From Caecitellus pseudoparvulus (Eukaryota; Bigyra: Bicosoecida), in NCBI GenBank assembly GCA_965644315.1, contig CBFFRQ010000019.1, positions 186,001 through 250,000 on the forward strand: a stretch of 64,000 bases of DNA, given 5' to 3'. The first letter of the stretch is position 1. Each line of letters opens with the position of its first letter. The translations under genes and the position numbers were made by a program. The notes under the pieces are model-generated. The model ran no database searches. It was given only the letters and a program-made list of their open reading frames with translations, and had not been told where the DNA came from. This document shows positions 50,278-60,962 of the stretch, in pieces.

Positions 50278-53038
50278 CTGACAGTGGAGCCCAAGAGCCC
50301 AAACACCGAAGCACTTCGGCCGCATCACGAGCAAAGACAAGACTTCGCAAACAAAACACAAGAAACAACAATAAAATACAGTGCCGTGCCTTGTTCCACT
50401 TCGAGGCCCGCAAGGCGCTGCCTAACTTGCAGCAACTTGTACTCCTGCTTGTTCCTTGACTCGCTTACGAAGCCAACGAACCAAGCCGAACGGTTTGCTT
50501 ATGTCAAAGTCCGTTTACGAACCCCAGCGCGCCCTACAAACCACTTCAACCGCTGAATGTATCAGGGTGATCGCAAGCTGGAAACAATGCAGCACCTGCA
50601 GCTAAAAAAGAAAAAGTCAGTTCGATGACGCGCAATCACTTTTCGGCAATCAAAAACTTGTCGGACTTCCGTCAGAACAGATACAACAAGATCTCCTTTC
50701 AACAAGAATAACTTGCGCATCAGGAATGTCTCCAAGATGAAACTGAATGCAGCAATGATGTGTCACTTTTTACTGGCCACCGCCTGACCAGATACGAGAA
50801 TTGCTCTACCGCATGCACAACAACGTTTCACACAGAAAGCTGATTTTCATGGAGCAGTGTTTAGTGCATGACGCTCAGACTTGCTTTGTAAGGTCACCGG
50901 ATTGAATCATTAAAGTGTTGCAACTTTGAAAGGATAGGCCTGCGTTTTCTACTTGTTGAGGAAAAGAACGAAAAGTGCTTACCGTACCATTAACAAGATT
51001 TTGAGAACCGTTGCCCCAAGCTGCACGACGTATTGATTGTGCAGGTTTGAAGCTTCGAAGAATGCCAATTCGCGCATGGGGGGTAGGTTCTGTTGCAGAG
51101 CCGTACCAAAGCACCAACATGAGTGTCTCAAGTGGGTTGCACAACGTTCTGCATTCTGTATGGAATGGCTCCCTTCAGATTGAAATACATGCAAACGTTG
51201 CAAGAAAAAAGATAGATGCAAAGAAACATACTGGCGAAAGACAATCTATGGATGCCTTTTTCATAAAATCTTGATTTTCTAGTGAAAAAGAGTGACAAAC
51301 CTCCAAGCTATCCCTCAGTATCACTCAAGGTAGCATGCTCTCTTGTCTTGGCGATGCACAAGGAAGACTTGCTGGCTTGTCCACATGCAGTATGTGTGAA
51401 ATTGAGATCGGTCTACTTTGTGTTGTTCATTTCATCTTTTGAGCCTCGAATCCCGAGAGCTAGCTTGATCTTCTTTTTTCAGTAAGCGAGAAATCCTTCC
51501 TGTGGGTTTACACAGGTATCTTCTACCACAGCACACAAAGTGATCACAAATGATGTCCACAAAGGACCATGCGCGGAGCTTTGAGTGGACGAAGGACACG
51601 ACAAATGACTCGAAAGAGGCAGAATTTTCAGAGAGATCCGTGACACATTACAGTTCTCTTCAACTCTTGTGCATGAACCAGGAGAACGGGACAACTGCGG
51701 GATGAACGCCCTCTTCAACGCTTCAGAGTGTGCTTTCATTTTAACAAACTGGTTTATTGCGACCGATTCCAAATCTTGTGGACCAAGCATCTGTTGACGG
51801 AAGTAAAAAACGTTCTGGACTGATTTTACTATAAGGAAGAGTGCCTCTGCATGGAGTTGGCACTTCGTTGTTCTCATCAGCAATGTAAGAGTTGAGTACG
51901 TAAATGTGGAAGGAATGGACAGCTGATCAAAAGGAGTTCAACTGACACATGGTTCTATTTTGCGTGTATGCCACGAGCCCGTGGCGAGCATGTGGCAATG
52001 CTTCGCAACTATGGAACATGGATCACATTTGTTGTGAACCTGAGTTCCAGTTCCTACACGAAGTGATTCGGGGCAAGAATGCCCCATCCTGGGCCGCTCG
52101 GAATCTAGGTTGCATTCTCACTGAGCAGGTGACATGTAGTTTGCAACCATTTCCTTCAGATTATGTGCAACGTATAGTCTGCTCTCACTTCAGGGAAAAC
52201 ACTTCTTGTTGCTGGATCGCAGCCAAACTTCAGCATCCAAACACAGAATCCGAGCATTGTAAGATACAGTATCGGAGGGTTGTCGTGAATAAATGTGCAC
52301 GTTGACGTCAGTTCGTGAGAATCGTGAGTGCACCAACGTGTCCAGAAATTAATGTATTCCTTTTTGCATGACTGACATGTCATTTGAGCTCAGTGCACTG
52401 TCGTCATCCTGCGTTATGAATTTAGCGGCGAGAATGGCAATGCATGAAAAGTGTGTTTAGTACAAGCTCCAATGCCACGAAGCCATGCATACGGACAGTC
52501 TCTTCTGTGTCCTTTCCCAGCCCAGCGATACTGTGCTGCATTCAGCATTGGGTGGGAAAGCATCGTTGAAGTGAAAGATCAGCGATGCAGGACGGTTTTT
52601 TGGTTTCAAGTATTGCTGAGTTTGTCTTCCACTCCCCTGACGTCCGAGGTCTTCGGGAGGAAGAAGACAGCGAAGACCACGTGCTTCGTTGCTCAGAGCT
52701 GCGTGAAAGTGAGAAAGTCCAGCTTCAACCTTCAGCGATACTTTTTTACTGCACGGGTTTGGTGGTGCTTCTCGTTTTGCGGAACACTTCTGTCGCCTAT
52801 GACCGAGACACGGAGGGTATATACTCGGGTTCTGTTCAAAGGCGCGTAAGTGTTTTGTTTGTGGCTTGAGCGGGAGCACAGGCCTTTCGTTGTGGAAATC
52901 CAGAGCGTGAGTTGCGTCTTGTTCTTGTACATTTTTGTCGCTTTGTGCACATTTCTGATTCCGAGACAGGTTTGATCCTTGTGGTGCTCATCATACTTGT
53001 TGCTGTGACGGATTCCGTGCATTGCGAGCGTGGTTGTG
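50278..53038. other. 2.8-kb stretch without a convincing gene; AT-rich from about 50.5 kb
   Basis: Base composition changes sharply near 50.5 kb to clearly AT-richer sequence and returns towards the genome norm near 53 kb. ORFs here are short (at most about 140 codons), on both strands, with no recognisable product, repeat or domain. I saw no long terminal repeats, target-site duplications or tRNA folds by eye. It could be a non-coding RNA locus, a decayed insertion, or a long 5' region of the GT41 gene. Confidence 0.6.
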
Positions 53039-55476
53039 ATGGTCAGGAGTCTCACCATTGCGTTGAGTGCTGTGGTGTTGTTGATTCGGTTCAAGATGGA
53101 CGTGATGGGAACTCGCATACACAGCCAAGCTTCAAGAGCGTGGAACTATGATCATGCAAGTGAGCTTCATGTTGGGTCTAGTTCTTGGAGGCCGCACGAG
53201 GCTTGCGCACGGGTTGTGGAGCGGTGTGAGTGGGCTCAAATTCCGCGTGCGTGCACGATTCAAACGACTTGCCCTTGGTCGCCCACGGTGCTTCTCAGTT
53301 GCACAAATACACGCAAATGCTGATTCAAGCAGCGAGTCAGTATCATGTGCGAATCTTGAGGCTGTGGCGATGCCACGTGTGTTGATTCCGTTCCCGAGCG
53401 ACGGCTGCGGCGACCTGCTGGCGCAAGCTGCGGCTCAGGTGGCTCAGGATCTGATAACTTGTGGACTGTGGGGCCAACTGGAGATTGTGGAAGAGTGTAG
53501 GGTGTCCATGGCAGCACGATGGCCAGAATTATCGGCTCCTGCCATGCATGCGTGGGCGACGGCGGCGCAGCTCTCAGGCCAGCTGGCCAAGGCGCTCGTG
53601 TTGTACGAGGGGGTGCTCGTTGAAGATCCTGGGCGAATTGGAGCTTTGGCAAACATGGGCGGAATCCTAGCCTCTCAAGGTCGGATCGACGAGGCCCACG
53701 TAGTTCTGCAACAAGCCCTGAAGCTTGAAGCAAACCACGCCACTGCCCTTGCAAACATGGCGCTCGTTTACCAGGTCTGCGGCAACTGGCGCGCATCCCT
53801 CGCCAGCCTTGAGCGTGCAGTGCGCACAAAACCGTCAGTATCACTGCACATTCGTGCAGCTGCCACAGGTGTTGCGGTACATACCTCTGTGGCAGATATG
53901 TTGGCGTTGCGGCAGCGCTCTTTTTCGCACGCGCAGACGGCCGCGACACTTCAAGCTTCGGGCCGCATCCAACTGGATCCTTTCTTTGAAGTGGAGTTCT
54001 CACCCTTCTCACTTGCATACCATGGCATGAACGACGTGGCACACTTGCAGCTGTTCCGTGACGCAACGCTTGGACCGGGAAGAAAAGTGATTGGGCCGCC
54101 TGCGAAAATGCCACCTCAGGGGGAGAAAGTGCGCGTGGTCTTTGTTTCTGCCCACTTTACTGAAGAGCACATTCACGGGCAGCTGCTGCAGGTAAGTTGG
54201 CATTGCAACCTGGAGCTGTGCGAGCTGTGATTGCACATCCGTTTCCTTCGCTTCGCAGGGGGCCATGGGAGGGTTGGACCGCAGCCAGTTTCACGTCTCT
54301 GCGGTGTGCCTTGGGGCATGTGACCCATTAAGTGAGCCCATCAAGCAGGCAGTGGATGCAGTTGTGCAGCTACCTCGAGCAGTGGGCGCTCTGCAAGGCC
54401 TGGCGCTCCTCAAGCCGCACGTGCTCGTGTATGCGGACCAACACAGCGAGCCTTTGGCTCCTTTCCTTGCCCAGCACAGACTGGCACCCGTTCAGGCGGT
54501 GTTCTGGGGCAACCCTGTCACGTCAGGGCACCGACACAGCATCGACTACTTCATCTCGGGGGAAAAGCTGGAGCACACTCCGGTCCACCATGGCCACTAT
54601 GTTGAGCAAGTTGTGCTGCTGGGGGGGCAGGGTGTGTACTTGCCTCGTCCGCCCAGGACAACACAGGCTACGGAGTGCCCGCTCAGCACCAAGGAACACC
54701 TTCGCACGCTCGAGCCCTCTGTCACTTTTTCTTGTTTACAAAGTGCTCACAAGTTTCACCCACTCTTCGTGCACGCGCTTGCTGAAATTCTGCTGCAAGT
54801 CCCTGGCGCTGTGTTGCTGCTGCTGAAGTCTCGGCGCCCGGAATGGGAAGCACTGCTCAAGGAGCAGATGGATTCACACTTGCATGGCGAGGTGAGAGAG
54901 CGAGTTCTTTGGCTTCCCAGAGCCCGCAACAAACACACCTTCTTGCAGTTAATGGCATGCAGCGACGTGGTGCTCCAACCTTGGCCATTTGACGGCGCTG
55001 GCACTGCAGCAGATGCCTTGAGCCTGCATCTGCCCTTGGTGACCATGCCAACAGAGCATCTGCGAGGCCGCATGGCATGTGCACTCTTGCAGACGGTGGG
55101 GGCCCACAACCTGGTCGCGAGGAACACGAGCGATTTTGTCCGTATTGCAGTTGAGCTCGGGCGCAGTCCCAGTCTCCGATACCAGGCGCAAGCCACAATC
55201 CTCCAAGGCCACGAGCGACTCTGGGAGCAACAAGCGTATGTCTTGGACTGGCAACTTTGGCTTCAGCGCGTGACTCGGCGAAGCCGTGGCTCCATTGGAA
55301 GCACACTGGATTCCTTGCGACGCAATCAGCCGCACGCGATCTGGAACGAGGCGCTCCAGGAGGCCCTTGATTCCACTAGCCACACACAAAGAAGGCAAGG
55401 CGCAAAGTGGACGCTTGGTACTTGTCCAGCGTTTATGTTTGGTGAACTCAAGATGGCCCCCGAAAGAATGCGATGA
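53039..55476 (+). CDS. TPR protein with GT41 (OGT/SPINDLY-like) glycosyltransferase domain and N-terminal hydrophobic segment
   Basis: Three exons: 53039..53159, 53299..54191 and 54259..55476 (introns 139 and 67 nt; donors GTGAGC and GTAAGT); 743 aa. The last splice ('HGQLLQ|GAMGGLDRSQF') is clear. The first exon is inferred: its phase fits and it adds 'MVRSLTIALSAVVLLIRFKM', a possible signal anchor; the alternative is a start near 53148. Three or so TPRs cover about 110-230 ('GALANMGGILASQGRIDEAH', 'ATALANMALVYQVCGNWRAS'). The catalytic half has 'LAPVQAVFWGNPVTSGHRHS', 'IDYFISGEKLE', 'ACSDVVLQPWPFDGAGTAAD' and 'TMPTEHLRGRMACALLQTVG', as in UDP-sugar GT41 enzymes. Sugar (GlcNAc or fucose) and target are unknown. 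Its final 29 bp overlap the end of the HLTF-like gene. Confidence 0.75.
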
Positions 55477-58400
55477 GGTCATCAAGTGTGAGCTTCGCAG
55501 AAGCTGTCGAGGAGCCGGCAGCAAGGGCGGACGAGGCCAAGGCCGCCTTCTTTTCATGCAATGCCAGGAGCGTCTCCTCAACGCTGGCACTCACGATGAA
55601 CCTCTGCACGATGACTGGCTTGGTGGCACCCAAGCGCCACACGCGGCCGATGGCCTGCTCTTCAACCTGGACATTCCACCACGGGTCGACGATTAAGCAG
55701 ATACAAGCCTCCGTTAAGTTCAGGCCAAGGGCAGCAGCTTTCATGGACATGAGCATCGTGCATGTCTTCGGCTCAGTTTTGAACCTGTGGACGGCTGCTT
55801 CACGTTTGGCTTGGGGCATGGAGCCATCAAGCCGCTCAAAGACGAGGCCTGCCTTCCGCAGGGGAATCTCCAACAAGTCTAGCATTGAGGTCCACTGACT
55901 GAACACCACAGCTTTCATGGGCCCTGTGGTCGAAATGTGTGGCCCGAGGAGCTCCCTGATCTCACGGGAATCGATGCCCCCATGCCCCAGCTGCTGTTGA
56001 GGCTCAGAGTGTTCGGCGGCAGTTGCTAAGCCCAGTTCGGCCTGTTCCGGAGGAGTGCAGGCCACCGAATCTTCAGAAACCACAGCATCTGAATCTGAAT
56101 CACCACTTTCGGTGGCAGAGGAGGACAGGGTTCCCTCCGACACTCGCGAGGAGCGGAGAACTCGCTGCGGCTGGCTGGGACCTGCTGTCGCTCGCCTGCG
56201 CTGAGCCCGTGTGGACAGCCCCCTTGCAGAAGGTCTAAGCCTTTTGGTCCCCCTTCTCGGTTGGCGATGTGACTCCCGTGAAGAACCCGAACGCAAGAAC
56301 CTTGCCATGCTAGCACCGGCTGGTCGACTGCTGTGCGGAACAGGGTCAACTCCGTCAGCACCAGTGTCCCCTTCATCCAGGCTCCAAAACTGCGCGTTGA
56401 AGGACTGGAGTGCTTCCAGAACTTGCACAACACGCTTTGATTTGGAGCTCCATAACCAGTCCTGTGCCAGGCCGTGCATGGTGGCAACCGAAGCACTGTG
56501 GACAACATTTGGCTCGGCTGCCGCAGCGGCTTGACCAGTGGCCACGGAGATGATGTCCTCATCTCCCAGGTCCTTACGGCAAAATGGACACGTTCGAGAT
56601 GAGCCAAACTTGAATGCTTCGTCCAAGCATTCCTTGCAGAACACCTTGGCACAGCACACTCCGATCACGGCTCCTTGCGGCTTCATCATGCAGATTGGGC
56701 AGGACAGTTCTGCTGTCCCGCCTGATGACAGCTTGCTTAAAACGTGCTGCACATACTCAGGCAAGCCCGCAAAAGCGGAAGAGGATGCTGTGGCATCTGA
56801 TGTTCCTGCAGACAACGTACTGCCAGACTCTTCTTTTGAAGCATGAGATGCGGAGCTCCGAAACTTGTCATACAAGCTGCTCACCACATCGGGCTGCAGA
56901 GCGTCGTCACTTGCATGCTTCGGCACTGCAGGCCCTGGGGTGAGATCATCAGAAGGGCGGTCTCCGTGAGTCCCCAAGACTAGCAGAGGGTGGTCGCAGG
57001 CTTGTCGGAGGCGCAGGAGCAGCGTAAGCATGGCAGCGTACTTGTGCATGACGCTCCCTGCAGCCATGAAGCCCTCAAATTGAAGCTGCACACGCTGATA
57101 CAAGGCCGAGTAAAACACCCGCTCAGCAGGAGAGAAATCCAGCTTCACGACTGTCACATGCCGTGGTGGCAGTGCCACGATCGGCTTGCCGTCGACGTCT
57201 CGCATGTCCTTCGTGCGTCGAAGTAGAATGGGGCGAAGCACTGCCTGCACTGTGTGCACGGCTTCTTGGGAGCCTGACTTGTAGGGGTCCGTGACCATGC
57301 GCTTCCACCACTGGTGCTCACACCACGGCTCATGTGAGAGGAAGTGCAGCAAAGAGAAGAGGTCGTCGAGGCTGTTGTGCAGTGGGGTGCCTGTCAAGCA
57401 CCACTTCGTGTGCCCCGTCAGTGCGAAGCAAGCACGGGCACTTTCCGTCTCCCGGTTGCGAATTTCGTGTGCTTCATCCAGCACAATGCGGTCCCAGTGC
57501 ACCCCATACAGAACACCCAAGCTGTCATCACTGCGCAGCGAACCGCCTCCTGGCCCCACACCCAGCTGCACCTGGCTGCCAGCAACAGCTGCTGCAAGGG
57601 TCGACGCGTCTTTGCGCTGCAGTGCGAGGAGCTCTGCCTTGAGGCATCCGTAGCTGGTCACAACCACATCATGCTGAGCAAGCTCTGCAGGACTGCTCGC
57701 GCGCCCAGATCCATAGTGCTCCAAAGCGCGCAGAGCCCCGCCGGTGAACTTGCGAACCTCCTGAGTCCACTGTCGCACTACGGAGAGAGGGGCGACGATA
57801 AGCGTGGCTTTGATCGCAGGTCCATTGCGCTGCTCCCCTGTCATGGGTGCGCCCTTGTCATCTTCGCCTAACACTCCAGGGCAGCTCCATCCCCGCTCAT
57901 GCCGTCGTTGACAGAGCAATGCCAGAAGCTCAATGGTCTTGCCCATTCCCATTTCATCTGCTAGAATCCCACCTTTGCAAGGCTTGGCAATTGGTGGTGG
58001 GGAGAGTGACGCAATGCGACTGTAAGGGTTGACAAACACTCTGTCAAAGGCAGGCCGGCGTGTGTGAGTGGTGGAAGACAAAGCACACTCGCGCCATAGT
58101 GGGTTCTCTGAAAGAGATGGCGGCGATGGTCCAGAAACGCTTCCTTCTGGGGTTTCAGAAATGTGAGTTCTGCTAGGGGTGGCGGTCTGCGGCTGATCGT
58201 GGGATGCGGGTAGCTCTCCCTCAGTGCCTGTCTGGGCGTCCGGCGGACCGGCCCCGGAGGCGGCCGAGCTTCCGCTGGGGAACACAATGCACCGGCCATC
58301 ATCGTCTCCTGGCATCTGCGCGCGCTCCCGACCTAGCATCCAAGACAAGGCTTGCATCTGGTATGGCCTGAGTGTCAAGTGCTCCATCATGAGGTCTAGA

Positions 58401-59775
58401 GTCTGTTTGAAGTTGTGGAGCGGGGCCCTCTGCCCACCCTGAAGCAGGGTCTCAGCATCGCGAGCATCGACCGGCTTGTCAGATTTGTCGCTGTGGCTGT
58501 TGGGATCAATATCAGATGGGGCGGGGGCTGCCGTGGTCGGCTGGTCATGGGCTGGGCCCGCAGACACCTGCACGAGCTGCGGGGTCTGATTGTGCACTGC
58601 AGCATGAATCATTGCGTACACTCGCTCACGGAGCTCTGGAAGGCTTGCATGGCATGCTTTGAGAGCCGCCCGGGCGACACAGATGTCTCCAGACGAGCGC
58701 GGCGCCAGCATGGAGTCTGCACTTGAACTTCCGGCGCCGGTGCTGCTTTGCCCCTGCATGAGGCGCCGAACAAGAGCCTGATCAGTGGAGTGGCAGCTGG
58801 GGCCATGCACGGCCAAGACTTGGTGGGGAGGCTTGCGTGAGAGAAGCCACGAGTTGGCCGCGGGGTGGAAGAGTGAAAACGCAGCGGTGTGTGCGCGAAC
58901 GTGAACCTGCAGAGGAATGGGTGTGAAAACGTCGCACACAGGAGGGGGTGACATGATCACTCCCCGCAATTCAAAGAGGCCCGAGTCCAGGACAGGCGCG
59001 ACGATGGCGGCTAGGGCTGCAGGCAAGCGTGCGAAGACCTGACGCCCATGCTGCGTTGGAAGCCCGACCCGCACAAATTGATCCGCCTTTTGCTTGCGCC
59101 TTCGCGACCTGGCCCCCCTCGCTGCGACTGCAGCTCGCGCAGCTTGAAGTTTTGTGCGCGTGTGGGCAGTTATGTCCCGGTACAGTACCACCTCGTCGCC
59201 GTGCTTGGCAGGTGGAGTCCCTCGGCGTGTTGAGCTTGCTTGGCAGACGAAGCTGCCCAACGGCAGCCAGCGCTGGTCTGAGTCTTCAGTAGGGAACTCT
59301 GACAATGTTGCTATTGGCTTGGAAGGGCGGGGGGGCGTGTCATCTTCTATGTGGATGACGCCGTCATCATTCAAAGCTGAATCGAGCGTCGGGGTGAGAG
59401 TTCTTCGGGCACTTGTCTGGGGCATACTGTCACGGACTCGTGGGTCTTCCTCTGAAGCTCCGCCAGACGGCACATGTTGGTGTCTAATCACAGGCCTCGC
59501 AGGGTGTGATCCTGCCGTGCGCCGAGCTTGAGAGGCGAAGGTCGTGCCGGGCTCAAACCACCTGCGAAAGTGCGGAGCCACGTTCAAAGCAAGCTGTGCC
59601 AGGCATGGCCTCGTGCACGAGCCACGCACGCGTTCACTGCTGCGGAGACTGAGCCAGCCCTGCGAATTGCTTTGCGGGCATCCACATCTGCGATGCTCTC
59701 GTCTCCTATGAATGCCTTGAATTGCTTCACCTGCGAAGAAAGCGCTGCAGTAGAAGCCATCCCAGCGTTTCGCAT
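55448..59775 (-). CDS. HLTF/RAD5-like DNA translocase and E3 ubiquitin ligase (UBA-like, HIRAN, SNF2, RING)
   Basis: Two exons: 59775..59630 and 59561..55448 (68-nt intron, donor GTGCGT, phase 2); 1419 aa. RAD5/HLTF polyubiquitinates PCNA and remodels stalled replication forks. The N-terminal UBA-like segment 'ESIADVDARKAIRRAGSVSA' is completed across the splice ('AVNA|WFEPG'). A HIRAN domain lies at about 208-270 ('QVFARLPAALAAIVAPVLDS', 'PIPLQVHVRA'). The SNF2 ATPase starts near 586 with 'ILADEMGMGKTIELLALL' and has the DEAH box near 744. A C3HC4 RING ('CPICMMKP'...'CPFCRKDL', about 1006-1043) sits between the helicase lobes. The second lobe begins 'MKAVVFSQWTSMLDLLEI', with 'ALGLNLTEACICLIVDPWWN'. 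All hallmark domains are present in the RAD5 order. A second ATG is at 59760. Confidence 0.93.
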
Positions 59776-60131
59776 GTAACACTCTCCGCGAGACAGAGAG
59801 GAGGGAGCTGGCCTCAACTTTGCCACAAATGTGTGGAGGTACGGGATATTGTGGCAACTGCTTTTAATGGCGTGCAATGACTTACTGCCACTTCTTTTCC
59901 CCCGCCTGCCCTGCCGCACTGCGCTCCCCTCCAGCGAACTGCAGCAACAATCCTCACACTCGTGTCAAATTCCGGAACTCTACAGAACGCACACGAGGCC
60001 CATTCGCTCTACGAGTCTCTTCCCTGCTTCCAGCGCCCAGAGCTCTGCACGGCGGGTTTCGCGGTGAAACGCCACCGCCCCACTTGGTTTCCGAGGCCGC
60101 CCTCCTTGCGCTGCAACCTCCCTCCCACAAC
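59776..60131. other. Divergent promoter region between the HLTF-like gene and LSM2
   Basis: The 356 bp contain no supported gene; the plus ORF covering 59962-60201 is the UTR, ATG exon and intron of LSM2 read through. Confidence 0.6.
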
Positions 60132-60486
60132 ATGGCAAGTCGAGCCCATCCAATTTTCCAGCTGCAGCTGCTTTCATTGCGCCGCCTGTTCCTCTGCACA
60201 GCTGTTCCTGACCTTTTTCAAGACCCTCGTGGGTAAGCAGGTGACAGTTGAGCTGAAGAACTCACTGGCAGTGACAGGCACGCTGCACAGCGTGGACCAG
60301 TACATGAACTTTCGCCTCGATGGTGCAAGTGTGGTAGACGAGGCTGCCTTTCCACAGCTGATGGCAGTCAAGAGCATGTTCATCCGTGGCTCGACAGTTC
60401 GCTACGTGCACTTGTCCAGCTCAGATGTGGACACGGACGTGCTCCAGGACGCTGCTCGGAAAGCGGCCTCTGGCTCAGCGAAGTAA
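60132..60486 (+). CDS. LSM2: U6 snRNP / mRNA-decay protein LSM2
   Basis: Two exons: 60132..60134 (the ATG alone) and 60202..60486; 95 aa, exactly the human length. LSM2 is part of the LSM2-8 ring on U6 snRNA and the LSM1-7 ring in mRNA decay. The Sm1 motif reads 'GKQVTVELKNSLAVTGTLHS', with 'VDQYMNFRL', and Sm2 'MFIRGSTVRYVHLS'. The coding frame begins at an acceptor (CTCTGCACAG) giving 'LFLTFFKTLVGK', while homologues start with M before this Leu. The only fitting start is an ATG 67 nt upstream followed by GCAAGT, the classic donor of GC-AG introns. No GT alternative keeps both the start codon and the frame, so I take this as a real GC-AG intron directly after the start codon. Confidence 0.88.
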
Positions 60487-60962
60487 AGCCACCCCCATGC
60501 CACTGCTACCGCTGCGGCTGTGCCTGTCCTCCCAGCTGCTGCCAGGCATGTGAACCACACAAGGAGCCAGTCCATTGCCACGCCTACGTGCACCAACACC
60601 CCCCTCCATGGTGGCTGGTGAGGCACGGCAGCTAGAGCGCTCTCTCAGTCTAGAGGCCCCTTCCCTTGTCAACGTTCTGAGACTCGCCTCGTGGCGAATG
60701 CACGCAAGCCAACGCTGCAAAGCTAGCTCACGCCAATCCTGCTACTCCCTGCACCCTCCTCTGTGCTACCGGCAGCAATCACGCCCACAGCCACAAAATT
60801 GGCCCTCCTCAAAGTCGTTACCATGCAAGTGTCCTCTACTTGGTCTGCCAGAGCTGAGGCTTGCCTCGGATTCCTGGTGTGCTCTGCGAGTAGCGGCGTG
60901 GACAAGGCGAATTCCGCAACTGCACCCGGCGTGCTGGCGGCACCGCCAAGACAAGGATCAAG
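60487..60962. other. Gap between LSM2 and VPS51, no gene seen
   Basis: The 476 bp contain only short, unsupported ORFs. Confidence 0.6.

Noticed and set aside
51479-52879. Several ORFs of 90-140 codons in the AT-rich stretch
   Set aside because: No recognisable product, opposite-strand overlap and no splice continuity; length is within chance for AT-richer DNA with few neighbours.
53148-54230. Single-exon start of the GT41 gene at 53148
   Set aside because: Possible, but an upstream exon with ATG, signal anchor and matching splice phase explains the N-terminus better; kept as the alternative.
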